From: Bosea sp. AS-1
GTDB lineage: Bacteria; Pseudomonadota; Alphaproteobacteria; Rhizobiales; Beijerinckiaceae
Assembly (NCBI RefSeq): GCF_002220095.1
Contig: NZ_CP022372.1
Location: forward strand, 468,501-532,500
DNA: 64,000 bases
Direction: 5' to 3'
How positions within the stretch are numbered: position 1 is the first letter of the stretch; every line of letters starts with the position of its first letter. Under the pieces are notes generated by a model that was not told where the DNA came from, made no database searches, and saw nothing but the letters and a program-made list of their open reading frames with translations. The position numbers were made by a program, and so were the translations under genes. Shown here in pieces: positions 9,066-17,443 of the stretch.

Positions 9066-11723
9066 ATGCGATCCACGATCATCACGCACGGACAGCTCGC
9101 AAGTCGAGCTTTGCGTGTGGAGTTGGCCAAGCAAGGCCAGTTTGGCGTGCTGGTGACCACCTTCGAGGCAGTAGCAGCACGGCTGGCCGGCGGCTTCACG
9201 CGTTCGATCGATCAGGACACGCTCCGCAAGGCGCTCCAGAAGGCTTTGCCTGTCACCGATCTTGGCGAGCTCACCGCGATCAAGAGCCTGCCTGGCATGG
9301 TCGGCGCCGGCGCCACCACGCTGCACAAGATCTGGAGGGCCGGTATCGATCTCGAAGCACGCGCTGGTCAGCCCCGGATCGATGCAATCGCAGCCCTCCA
9401 AGTCGCTGTTCTCGATGAATTGCCCGAAGGCATGCTGCCGCCCGGGCTGATCGTCGAGCGTGCCAGGAAGCGCCTGCAGAATGCTGGGAAGATCCTTGGA
9501 CCCATCCAAGTGCGCGGCCTCACCGATATGTCGCCATGCTGGCGCCCGCTCCTGCTCGATCTCGCAGAGCATGTCGAAGTTCGATGGATTGCGGGTCCTC
9601 GTCATGTGCCCGACTGGCTCGAAGGCAGCCGCGTCATCATTGAGCGCTCGCCGAGCCTGAGCCCCACCTTGCGAGCAATCAGCGCCTCGACTGCGCTGCA
9701 TGAGGCTATCGAGGCGCTGCGCTGGGCGCGCGAGCTGATTGCGTCGGGACGGGCCAAGCCTTCGGAGATCGCGATTGCTGCTGCCAGCCCCGGCGACTAT
9801 GACGATCACTTCTTCACGCTGCGCGCCGACGCCAATCTCGATCTGAAATTCGTTCACGGTACGAGTGCGCTTGCGAGCCGCGACGGCCAGGCGGCGGCCG
9901 CGCTCGCGGAGATCCTTGTTCGCGGCATCGCCCACTCGCGCATACGTCGGCTCGCCTCGCTCTGTCGCGGCTGCGGTCTCTTCGAGCCGCTTCCGGAAGG
10001 CTGGCTCCGCGTAATCCCCGAAGATGCACCGATGGCGACCCCTGCCTCCTGGCAGCGGCTCTTCGCGAGCCTGACGGCCGAAAGCTGGCCGGACGAGGTC
10101 GACCATACCGGCGAGCTGCGCAAGCTCGTCGAGACGGTCACCGGATCGCTCGACGATGCAGAGGAGATTGGTCGCGCGGTTCTGCCGCCGACGGCGCTCA
10201 CGATCTGGCGTCGCGGCATCGAAGCGGGGCCTGTCGTGGCCTTGCCACTCAACCTTGAAGGCCTGCGCTGCCTCGATGATAGCAAGGATGCTCCAGCCTC
10301 GATCGCATGGATGCCGGCGTCTGCACTCGCTGCGGCGCCACGCCGCTTCGTCCGGCTGCTCGGGCTGACATCGCGCGGCTGGCCGAGGATGGGCAGCGAT
10401 GATCGCCTCCTGCCAGATCACATCATTCCGACCAGTGAACTCTCTCCGCTTTCGATCGGTGTCGCCGATCGCCGGGACTTCGAGACCATCGTTGCGACTA
10501 CCGAGACCGAGCTCGTGCTGTCGAGGCCGCGCCGCGACGGCGAGGGGCGCCTGCTTGGCAAGAGCCCGCTTTTGCATGGACGCGTGCCCGACGAGATCTA
10601 TCTGCAGCGCAATGACGTGCCGGCGCACGCCATGAGCGAAGTCGATCGCCTGACGGCCAGGTCGACGGAGTTCCGCGTGTCGCCGCTGGCGCGCTCGGCG
10701 GAATCCTGCTGGATCGACTGGTTCCGCGAAGACGTCACCGCCCATGACGGCTTGATCCGCGCGCATCATCCCATGATCGATGGCTTGCTCGACCGAATGC
10801 AGTCGGCGACCAGCCTCAAGCGTCTGCTGCGCGATCCGCTCGGCTTCGTGTGGCGCTATGGATTCGGCTGGAAGACGCCGCGGGTCGGGATCGATCCCCT
10901 CACACTCGACAATCGTGAGTTCGGCGAGATCCTGCACGGCGTCCTGGAAAAGGCGGTTGTCGCCCTCGAGGCCGAGGGCGGCCTGATCAACGCCGATGGC
11001 GCGGCCGTGCAGGCTGCCATCGATCGCGCTTTGGCGAGCACCAGACGCGGCTTCGAGGCAGAGCGCGCGGTTCCCCCGGCCGCCATCTGGACGCGGACGC
11101 TTGCTGAGGTGCGTGGGCTCGCCGTGGCGATCGTCCGTCCCGAAGACGAGGTTCCGCTGCCAGAGCAGCGCAGCTTCGCAGAGGTGCCCTTCTCCCGCGA
11201 GGACGTCGATGCGTCTATCGAGCTGCCATGGGATCCAACTGAGGCCGTCACCGTTCCGCTCGCGGGCTTCCGGATCACGGGCGCCATCGACCGGCTCGAC
11301 ATCTCCGGCGACGGCTCGAAGGTCCGGGTCAACGACTACAAGACCGGCAGGCCCCCGAGATCCGCGGATGAGTACGTGCTCGACGGCGGCAAGGAGATCC
11401 AGCGCGCGCTCTACGCCTTCGCCGTGAAGCAGCTGCTCGGCTCCAATATCGAGGTCGAGGCAGCGCTGAACTACCCGCGCCACCGCCGTAGCCTGCCGCT
11501 GGAGAACGCTGACGAGGTCCTGGAGCAGCTGGCGATCTTCCTGGCCGCCGCGCGCTCTAACCTGCAGGGCGGGCGTGCCCTGCCGGGGCCGGACACGGCT
11601 ATCGCCTATAACGATCTGCGCTTCGCCCTGCCGGCGAATGCCGCGAAGTCCTGGTTCAATCGAAAGCGTGCTCCGGCCACGCTGGCGCTCGATGACGCGG
11701 CCGCCATCTGGGAGGTCAAGTGA
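9066..11723 (+). CDS. AddB-like PD-(D/E)XK nuclease
   Basis: 885 aa from the ATG at 9066, chosen because GGAGG lies about 10 nt upstream; an in-frame start at 9018 lacks a site. The C-terminal third has a RecB/AddB-type nuclease domain: His624 in EILHGVLE, Asp742 in GAIDRLD and the Asp757-Tyr-Lys759 triad (VNDYKTG). The long N-terminal part resembles the inactivated helicase region of AddB and carries no Walker A. With the overlapping downstream gene it should form a heterodimeric helicase-nuclease that resects DNA ends. It is shorter than usual AddB (about 1000 aa), and its island location suggests a defence copy rather than the housekeeping enzyme. I do not see the Fe-S cysteine set of canonical AddB. 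Confidence 0.85.
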   Translation: MRSTIITHGQLASRALRVELAKQGQFGVLVTTFEAVAARLAGGFTRSIDQDTLRKALQKALPVTDLGELTAIKSLPGMVGAGATTLHKIWRAGIDLEARAGQPRIDAIAALQVAVLDELPEGMLPPGLIVERARKRLQNAGKILGPIQVRGLTDMSPCWRPLLLDLAEHVEVRWIAGPRHVPDWLEGSRVIIERSPSLSPTLRAISASTALHEAIEALRWARELIASGRAKPSEIAIAAASPGDYDDHFFTLRADANLDLKFVHGTSALASRDGQAAAALAEILVRGIAHSRIRRLASLCRGCGLFEPLPEGWLRVIPEDAPMATPASWQRLFASLTAESWPDEVDHTGELRKLVETVTGSLDDAEEIGRAVLPPTALTIWRRGIEAGPVVALPLNLEGLRCLDDSKDAPASIAWMPASALAAAPRRFVRLLGLTSRGWPRMGSDDRLLPDHIIPTSELSPLSIGVADRRDFETIVATTETELVLSRPRRDGEGRLLGKSPLLHGRVPDEIYLQRNDVPAHAMSEVDRLTARSTEFRVSPLARSAESCWIDWFREDVTAHDGLIRAHHPMIDGLLDRMQSATSLKRLLRDPLGFVWRYGFGWKTPRVGIDPLTLDNREFGEILHGVLEKAVVALEAEGGLINADGAAVQAAIDRALASTRRGFEAERAVPPAAIWTRTLAEVRGLAVAIVRPEDEVPLPEQRSFAEVPFSREDVDASIELPWDPTEAVTVPLAGFRITGAIDRLDISGDGSKVRVNDYKTGRPPRSADEYVLDGGKEIQRALYAFAVKQLLGSNIEVEAALNYPRHRRSLPLENADEVLEQLAIFLAAARSNLQGGRALPGPDTAIAYNDLRFALPANAAKSWFNRKRAPATLALDDAAAIWEVK

Positions 11724-14700
11724 TGAACGCCCCCGTTCGTATCCTGTCGGACGAGGCCCAGCGACTGGCTGCCATGACCGAGCATGATCGCTCGCTCCTG
11801 GTCGAGGCCGGCGCAGGCTCTGGAAAGACCGCCGTGATGGCGGGTCGCGTTGTCATGCTGCTGGCCGAGGGCGAGCAGCCCAAGTGCATCGCGGCCGTGA
11901 CCTTCACCGAACTCGCGGCGAGCGAGCTGCTTGCTCGCGTTCGTATCTTCGTCGAGCGGCTCGTTGCCGGCGATGTGCCGGTGGAACTGAAGCTGGCGAT
12001 GCCGGATGGGCCGTCGGACTCGCAGCTCGCCAATCTGCGGAGCGCGCTCGACACGATCGACGAGATCGTCTGCTCCACCATCCATGGCTTCGCGCAGCGC
12101 CTCATCAGCCCCTACCCCGCCGAGGCCAACATCGACCCGGGCGCGGGCGTCGCGGACCGCAACGATGCGGAGCTCGCTTTCACCGATCTGCGCGACGCGT
12201 GGATCCGCGAGCGGCTGGGCGAAGGCGGCAGTGAGCTTCTGATCGAGCTTGTCGGCATCGATCCGGCCGAGACCGTGGCATCGATCAACCGTGTCTCGGA
12301 TGCGATGCGCCAGCGGCGCGACGTGCGGCCGCCGGCAACTCGCCCATTGGCTGAGCTGGTCGAGAGCTTCGTCGCGGCGGTGGCTGGCTTCCGCGCATTC
12401 ATCGACGCCCCTTCCGTGAGGGATCCAGACACCCCGCTCTGGGTTGCGGACTTGGAGCACATGGTCGGCCAGGCTGCGGCTGCGCGGGCTGCCGCCGGCG
12501 CCCGCGCACTCTGCCTTCTGATCCGGATCGAACCCTCCGACCGGATCGCAACCAAGTCGGGCTCCCTGAGGGCCTATCAGAGGCGCACGGCGTGGAAGAA
12601 TGCGGCGAAGGCCGGCGGCCTGTCCGTCGCCGAGGGAGAGCGACTCTGCTCTGAAGCTGAGACGCATTACGCAGCCTGCAAGGAAGCCTGGGGTGTGCTC
12701 GTCGTCGGCGTGGGCGCCCATCTGCTCGCTGCGCTGATGGAAGAGGTTCGGCCTCTCCTTCAGCGGTTCCGGGATTACAAGCGCGAGGCCGCGCTCCTCG
12801 ACTTCGACGACCTGATCTATGCGGCGCGCGATCTCCTGCGTGATCACGAGCCCGTTCGGGTCGCCTTGTCGCAGCGCTATCGCCGGGTTCTCGTCGACGA
12901 GTTCCAGGATACCGATCCGCTGCAGGCCGAGATCTTCTGGCGCCTGTGCAGCGAGGCTCCGACGCCTGAGACGCCCTGGCAGCAGCGCGTGTTCCGGCCG
13001 GGCGCTCTCTTCCTCGTGGGCGACCCGAAACAGGCGATCTATCGCTTCCGCGGCGCCGACGTGCGGGCCTATGTCGAGGCACGCGAGGCGATCGCGGCGC
13101 AGTCGGGCGACGACGTCCTTTCGATCGCGACCAACTTCCGCTCCTGCAAGTCTATCCTAGAGTTCGTGAACGGCCGGTTCGAGACGCCTCTCTCCGTCGA
13201 GAACGACCAGCCGGGCTTCACCGCGCTCGACCATTGGTTCGACGATGTCGGCAGCCATCCTTGTGTCGCCGCGCTCGATGTCTGGGTCGATGAAGACGCC
13301 AATGCAGACGCGATCCGCAACGCCGAAGCCGAGGCCGTCGCAGAGACCTGCGCGCGGATGATCGGCAGCGCCGAGGTCACCGATCACAGGACCGGCGAGC
13401 GCCGCCTGTGTCGCGCCGGCGATATCGCCCTGCTCGCGCCGACCGGAACCGACCTGTGGCGCTATGAGGAGGCTCTGGAGCGCTACGGCATTCCCGTTGC
13501 GACCCAGGCGGGCAAGGGCTTCTTCTGGCGACAGGAGATCCAGGACCTGATCGCGGTCACCCGCGTGCTGGCGGACAGCCACGACACTCTGGCCTTCGGC
13601 GCGCTGATGCGTGGACCTCTCGTCGGGCTGACCGAGGAGGAGCTGCTCGATATCGGCTTCGCTCTGCCGGAGCGCGAAAGCGGGCACGGCAAGGAGCGCT
13701 TCTCGCTGCGTACCGAGCCCGAGCTCGTCACCCACGCCGTCGCCAGGGAGGTCCTGGAGCGTCTCCAGGGCCTCTGGCGCCGGAGCAACGCTACCACCCC
13801 CTATGATCTGCTCTCGCAGGCGGTGGCTGAGCTCCGGATCCGCCCGACCCTGCTTGCCCGTCACCAGGGGCAGGCAGAGCGTGCGCTGGCCAACGTAGAT
13901 CTCTATCTCGGCATGTCGCGCAGCTACGTCGCTCGCGGCCTCCGGGCATTCGCAGAGGCCATGACCGCTGCCTGGGAAGATGAAGAGCGCGCTGGCGAGG
14001 GTCGGCCGGATGCGCAGGAGCAGTCGGTGTCGCTGATCACGATGCACTCGTCCAAAGGTCTTGAATGGCCGGTGGTGATCCCCGTGAACACATCGACGGG
14101 GCTCAAGGAGGGCGTCTCGACGATCATCAGCCGCGAGACCGGTCAGCTCTACACGAAGGTCTTCGGCATCGCGCCGGACGGCTTCGCTGAGGCCGCCGAT
14201 GGCGAGAAAGCCGAGATTGCCCGGGAGCGCGTCCGTCTCTGGTATGTCGCCGCGACCCGGGCTCGCGAGCTCCTGATCGTGCCGCGGCCGTCGTCGGGCG
14301 TCGCCAGCGGCAGCTGGCTCGGCGTGGTCGACCTCTCGCTGAGCGATCTCCCCGCTCTAGATCTGTCGGGCTATGAGCCCGAGCTGCCAGCCTCGGCCGC
14401 GCCGCGCGCCAACATGCAGACCCGGGAGGTTTTCGCCGATGAGGCGTCCCGCATCGTCGGGGCTTCGCGCAGCCTGCACTGGAAGTCGCCGTCCCGGCAT
14501 GAGGATGCTGACAAGCCGGAGGCCGTAGATGAGGCCCCCGTCGTGGTCACCGCGTCTGAGGAGGTCGATGCCGAGGCTCTGGCGCCAGCGATCCAAGGTG
14601 GGCGCGTCCGCGGCCTGGTGATGCACAAGCTGGCCGAGGAGATCCTGACCGGAGAGGTCGCGGAGGACGCCGCCGTGCTGGAGGCCAAGGCCCGCGAGCT

Positions 14701-15121
14701 GCTCGCCGAACTCGGAACCAGCGAGGCTGGGAACGCCGCGGAAGGTTTCGTCGCTTCGGAGATCGCCGGCGCGATGTTGCGCGCTCTGCAGCTGCCCGAG
14801 GTTCAAGCTGTCAGGGATCGCCTAGTTCCCGAGTGTCATGTCTATGCCTTCGCCAGCGATGGCAACGCCGACACCGTCACCTACGGGATCGCCGACGCCA
14901 TCGCCTTCGACGGCGCCCGCCCGACGCTTGTGATCGACTGGAAGAGCGACGTGAACCCGGATGCGACGACGGTCCTCACCTACCGGAGGCAGGTGGCGGA
15001 CTATCTGACAGCGACCGGTGTACCAGTAGGCCTGATCATCTTCCCGACAACTGGCGTAGTTGAAAGAGTGACTCTCTCCACGGCCGCTCGGCGACCTGAG
15101 CCGTCTGCAATTGCGATCTAA
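11723..15121 (+). CDS. AddA-like UvrD helicase with C-terminal nuclease domain
   Basis: 1132 aa from the ATG at 11723, which overlaps the TGA of the addB-like gene (TGATG) and has GGAGG 7 nt upstream. Superfamily 1 motifs: Walker A GAGSGKT (30-36), motif Ia TFTELAASE, Walker B VLVDEFQDTD, motif III VGDPKQAIYRFRG, motif V MHSSKGLEW, motif VI YVAATRAREL. The C-terminal RecB-like nuclease domain has His968, Asp1058 (YGIADAI) and Asp1072-Trp-Lys1074 (VIDWKSD). It is a 3'-5' helicase with nuclease, the motor of the AddAB-like complex. Located in a defence island, it may degrade phage DNA; a paralogous chromosomal addAB is expected elsewhere. Confidence 0.9.
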   Translation: MNAPVRILSDEAQRLAAMTEHDRSLLVEAGAGSGKTAVMAGRVVMLLAEGEQPKCIAAVTFTELAASELLARVRIFVERLVAGDVPVELKLAMPDGPSDSQLANLRSALDTIDEIVCSTIHGFAQRLISPYPAEANIDPGAGVADRNDAELAFTDLRDAWIRERLGEGGSELLIELVGIDPAETVASINRVSDAMRQRRDVRPPATRPLAELVESFVAAVAGFRAFIDAPSVRDPDTPLWVADLEHMVGQAAAARAAAGARALCLLIRIEPSDRIATKSGSLRAYQRRTAWKNAAKAGGLSVAEGERLCSEAETHYAACKEAWGVLVVGVGAHLLAALMEEVRPLLQRFRDYKREAALLDFDDLIYAARDLLRDHEPVRVALSQRYRRVLVDEFQDTDPLQAEIFWRLCSEAPTPETPWQQRVFRPGALFLVGDPKQAIYRFRGADVRAYVEAREAIAAQSGDDVLSIATNFRSCKSILEFVNGRFETPLSVENDQPGFTALDHWFDDVGSHPCVAALDVWVDEDANADAIRNAEAEAVAETCARMIGSAEVTDHRTGERRLCRAGDIALLAPTGTDLWRYEEALERYGIPVATQAGKGFFWRQEIQDLIAVTRVLADSHDTLAFGALMRGPLVGLTEEELLDIGFALPERESGHGKERFSLRTEPELVTHAVAREVLERLQGLWRRSNATTPYDLLSQAVAELRIRPTLLARHQGQAERALANVDLYLGMSRSYVARGLRAFAEAMTAAWEDEERAGEGRPDAQEQSVSLITMHSSKGLEWPVVIPVNTSTGLKEGVSTIISRETGQLYTKVFGIAPDGFAEAADGEKAEIARERVRLWYVAATRARELLIVPRPSSGVASGSWLGVVDLSLSDLPALDLSGYEPELPASAAPRANMQTREVFADEASRIVGASRSLHWKSPSRHEDADKPEAVDEAPVVVTASEEVDAEALAPAIQGGRVRGLVMHKLAEEILTGEVAEDAAVLEAKARELLAELGTSEAGNAAEGFVASEIAGAMLRALQLPEVQAVRDRLVPECHVYAFASDGNADTVTYGIADAIAFDGARPTLVIDWKSDVNPDATTVLTYRRQVADYLTATGVPVGLIIFPTTGVVERVTLSTAARRPEPSAIAI

Positions 15122-15551
15122 CGACTTAATCGATTCGTCTTTGTAGTCGCTGGCCGGAGAAACTGCGACGGCAGCGAGTGCGGCCCATTTGTCGGGGTGC
15201 AGGTTTCGGCTAGGCACGGAGGCTTGGAATTTTAGTCGGGCTGCAAGCAGCTAACCGGATCTCGACATCGAAGCCTTTGATCAAGAGGAGCTACATTTGT
15301 CGTTCGTTGGCCCGGACGCTCCAAGACGAGATTGCCGGTGCCGTGGCTAGGCGCCTAGCGCGCAGTAGCCCGAACGCCATCTTCCAGGCTAATCACACCC
15401 GCTGCCCGTCGAGCGCGATCTGTTGCACAAACTGGCGTGATTTACTGAGGCGGAGCATTTCGGGCGACGCGAATGCGAGCCAGATTGGCGTAGCCGCATT
15501 TGTTGGCTCGTTTCAGTTGAGTTCTCCGGAGATTGAAACGGACTGCCTCGT
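15122..15551. other. Intergenic stretch without recognised content
   Basis: 430 bp between the convergent addA-like gene and the RES-type gene. Small overlapping frames exist on both strands but none resembles a protein family, and I see no terminator with a T-tract. Confidence 0.5.
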
Positions 15552-16262
15552 TTAAGCCGCCAGAATCTGCTTGATTCCACTTAGATCGTCAGGAAGGTAC
15601 TCGGCCCCTGAGCTGAACGAATATACGACTCGGACTCGGGTACCATCCCACACATATTTGAAGTGATCGCGTTGCACTGCTCGCTGCAGCACCTCGCCTT
15701 TGAGAACACCGATACACACGCCTGACGGCCGCTCGGCAGGCCTAAAAAGTAGCCCGTCAAAGCCGGCCTCCGCCACCAAGCGTCCCCGTCGGCGCCTTTC
15801 CGCCAGATCTAGGTCGGGATCCCAATCAAGGCCATTCGCGAACCGGCCTTTCACACCCCGCGAGAGCTCACGCATTTCCAAGCCGATCGGTGCCTCAGCG
15901 GTCCTGGCGAGGAACGTCTCTCGCTTTCTTATTGAGATTGCCAATGCCGTCTGTATGTCCGCGGCGAGTTCGAGCGCAGGTCGATCCGCGTCGAAGAACC
16001 TAGTGCCCTCAGGGTTCAAATAGGTGAACGGAGCATGGTTCCAGTTCTGCAACAGCGGGTTGTTGCCATCGACAACCCGAGCCCCGTTCATGAGCCGGTC
16101 GCGCTCCCGCAGGCGGGGGTTAGTGATTGATTCAATCTCAGCCAGTTCACTGCTGCGGCTGCCCGCGACGCGCGCGAACACGTCCACCGTGGGGAAACGC
16201 GACGGGATCAGCGTGTAGTACATTTGATCAACGTCGACTGAGGCGTATTCGCTAGCCACCAC
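15552..16262 (-). CDS. RES-domain toxin-like protein (possible NAD+ glycohydrolase/phosphorylase)
   Basis: About 236 aa; GTG at 16262 or 16259 overlaps the end of the antitoxin gene and is preferred to an ATG at 16289 lying deeper inside it. The sequence follows the larger RES toxin subfamily: LIPSRFPTVDVFARV, then TNPRLRER, FTYLNPEGTRFFD, and a tail with KYVWDGTRVRVVYS. RES toxins destroy NAD+ and halt growth until antitoxin neutralises them. Odd: at the segment where this subfamily usually has a Tyr-Tyr-Ala and an Ala-Glu-Thr, this protein reads LELAADIQTALAIS, so the expected glutamate and tyrosine seem to be missing. It may be an attenuated or inactive toxin. Confidence 0.75.
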   Translation of the reverse strand: MVASEYASVDVDQMYYTLIPSRFPTVDVFARVAGSRSSELAEIESITNPRLRERDRLMNGARVVDGNNPLLQNWNHAPFTYLNPEGTRFFDADRPALELAADIQTALAISIRKRETFLARTAEAPIGLEMRELSRGVKGRFANGLDWDPDLDLAERRRRGRLVAEAGFDGLLFRPAERPSGVCIGVLKGEVLQRAVQRDHFKYVWDGTRVRVVYSFSSGAEYLPDDLSGIKQILAA

Positions 16263-16641
16263 GCTGAGCGTCCACGTACTGACGGACACGGTAGATGTCC
16301 ACGACTTGGCCTCCGCGCATCACGTCAAGCGCGCTCTGGCCATTGAAGAAGTCGTTGGGGCGACGCACCCAGCCGTCGGCAGCGCGCGAATCGGGAAGCA
16401 GTATCTCCAGCGCTTTGTGAACTGCCAACAAATGCGAAACGCGTTCGACTGTATCTCGCGGTATCGACCCTCCCTCCTTTTTCCATTTGAAAAACGTCGA
16501 TCGGCCGGGTGATCCGAGCAGCAGTAATTGGTCATCGGTGGACAGCTGCCACAACTCCGCAAGTCCTTGGAAAGCTTCCATAACTGCAGGAATCGCTGAT
16601 CGCCCGTCGCCCGCTCTGGCGATGGGTTCAAGGTTTGCCAC
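16252..16641 (-). CDS. MbcA/ParS/Xre-type antitoxin of the RES pair
   Basis: About 129 aa if it starts at the GTG at 16641, which has GGGAG 8 nt upstream; ATG codons at 16665 and 16722 are alternatives but lie in or beyond the operator repeats. Residues of the Xre-like part include LWQLSTDDQLLLLG and FFKWKKEG; the C-terminal toxin-binding part has LLPDSRAADGWVRRPNDFF, then NGQSALDVMRGG and YRVRQYVDAQ, typical of the DUF2384-like antitoxins paired with RES toxins. It should neutralise the toxin and repress the operon. It overlaps the toxin gene by about 11 bp. A related domain recurs in the HAD fusion at 22580. Confidence 0.85.
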   Translation of the reverse strand: MANLEPIARAGDGRSAIPAVMEAFQGLAELWQLSTDDQLLLLGSPGRSTFFKWKKEGGSIPRDTVERVSHLLAVHKALEILLPDSRAADGWVRRPNDFFNGQSALDVMRGGQVVDIYRVRQYVDAQRGG

Positions 16642-16659
16642 GCGCACTTCTCCCGTTTT

Positions 16660-16746
16660 GTCCATATTTGGACTTGAAAATAGATTCAGTCCCGATATAG
16701 ATGAGTCCACATTGGGACTCATTGAAGAATCTAGTCCATGGCGGAC
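16660..16746. promoter_or_regulatory. Three GTCC-N5/6-GGAC operators between antitoxin and multi-Ubl genes
   Basis: Three inverted repeats of one pattern: GTCC-ATATTT-GGAC (16660-16673), TGAGTCC-ACATTG-GGACTCA (16702-16721, 7-bp arms) and AGTCC-ATGGC-GGACT (16733-16747), plus a half site AGTCC at 16688. They fill the space between the antitoxin start (minus) and the multi-ubiquitin start (plus). Most likely the antitoxin binds them and controls both divergent operons (inference). Confidence 0.7.
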
Positions 16747-16777
16747 TCGGGATCAAGAGTCACCGGGGGAACGGAGC

Positions 16778-17443
16778 ATGGCCATGAGCCACGAACACGC
16801 CAAATTTGAGTTTACCGTCGACGGGGCCACCCACGGCACTTCGGACGAAGTCATGGATGGGGACCAGATCCGCGAGGCCGCGGGGCTGGTTCCGGCGAGC
16901 GATTTCATCCTCATCCAGATCGTGGACGGCGCCGGGCGCTCCATCGGGCTGGAGGATGAAGTCACCTTCCGCCGCAACGAGAAGGCCACTTTCCTTTCGG
17001 CGCGGGGCGACCGCCTCTACACGTTCACCGTCAACGAACGTAGGTGGGAATGGGGGGCGGCGACGATCGCGGCTGAGTCCATCTATCGTTACGCCAATAT
17101 CGATGACGATCTCGAACTCGTCCTCGACAGCGCTGGCGACCTGGTTATCCCCGCTGACGGCGAGGTGTCGCTGAGCGACGAGGGCGTCGAGCGCATCCGC
17201 AGCCGCGATGCGAAAAACGTGACCATCAAGGTCAATGGCCGACCGCGCACGGTGCCCAAGAGAAAGCACACCTATCGGGAGATCGCGCTGCTCGCTTACC
17301 CCGACGCCGATTTTGAGAACTTCAAGTACACGATCACGTACCTGAAGGGTGTTCACGGCGCCGAAGGTGACCTCGTCGAGGGTGAGAAGATCGATGTCAA
17401 GAACGGGATGATTTTCAATGTCCGCCGATCTGATAAGTCGTGA
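16778..17443 (+). CDS. Multi-ubiquitin domain protein (three Ubl repeats)
   Basis: 221 aa from the ATG at 16778. Three beta-grasp ubiquitin-like repeats are visible: about residues 8-73 (FEFTVDG ... ATFLSA), 78-141 (LYTFTVNERRWEW ...) and 145-221 (VTIKVNGRPRTVPKRKHTY ... EGEKIDVKNGMIFNV). The last repeat matches the multiubiquitin family best and ends in RRSDKS, without the C-terminal di-glycine of eukaryotic ubiquitin. It is the modifier of a bacterial ubiquitin-like system, followed by an E1-like gene that overlaps its end by 26 bp and by a DUF6527 gene. Such operons are known in defence contexts. How the C-terminus is activated is not evident from the sequence. Confidence 0.88.
   Translation: MAMSHEHAKFEFTVDGATHGTSDEVMDGDQIREAAGLVPASDFILIQIVDGAGRSIGLEDEVTFRRNEKATFLSARGDRLYTFTVNERRWEWGAATIAAESIYRYANIDDDLELVLDSAGDLVIPADGEVSLSDEGVERIRSRDAKNVTIKVNGRPRTVPKRKHTYREIALLAYPDADFENFKYTITYLKGVHGAEGDLVEGEKIDVKNGMIFNVRRSDKS

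Noticed and set aside
8997..11483. Long minus-strand open frame (over 800 codons) opposite the addB-like gene
   Set aside because: Antisense shadow of a GC-rich gene; Arg/Gly/Asp-rich translation without motifs, whereas the plus strand shows nuclease motifs.
15277..15580. Short overlapping frames between the addA-like and RES-type genes
   Set aside because: Both strands open over the same stretch with no domain or start signal; not separable from chance.
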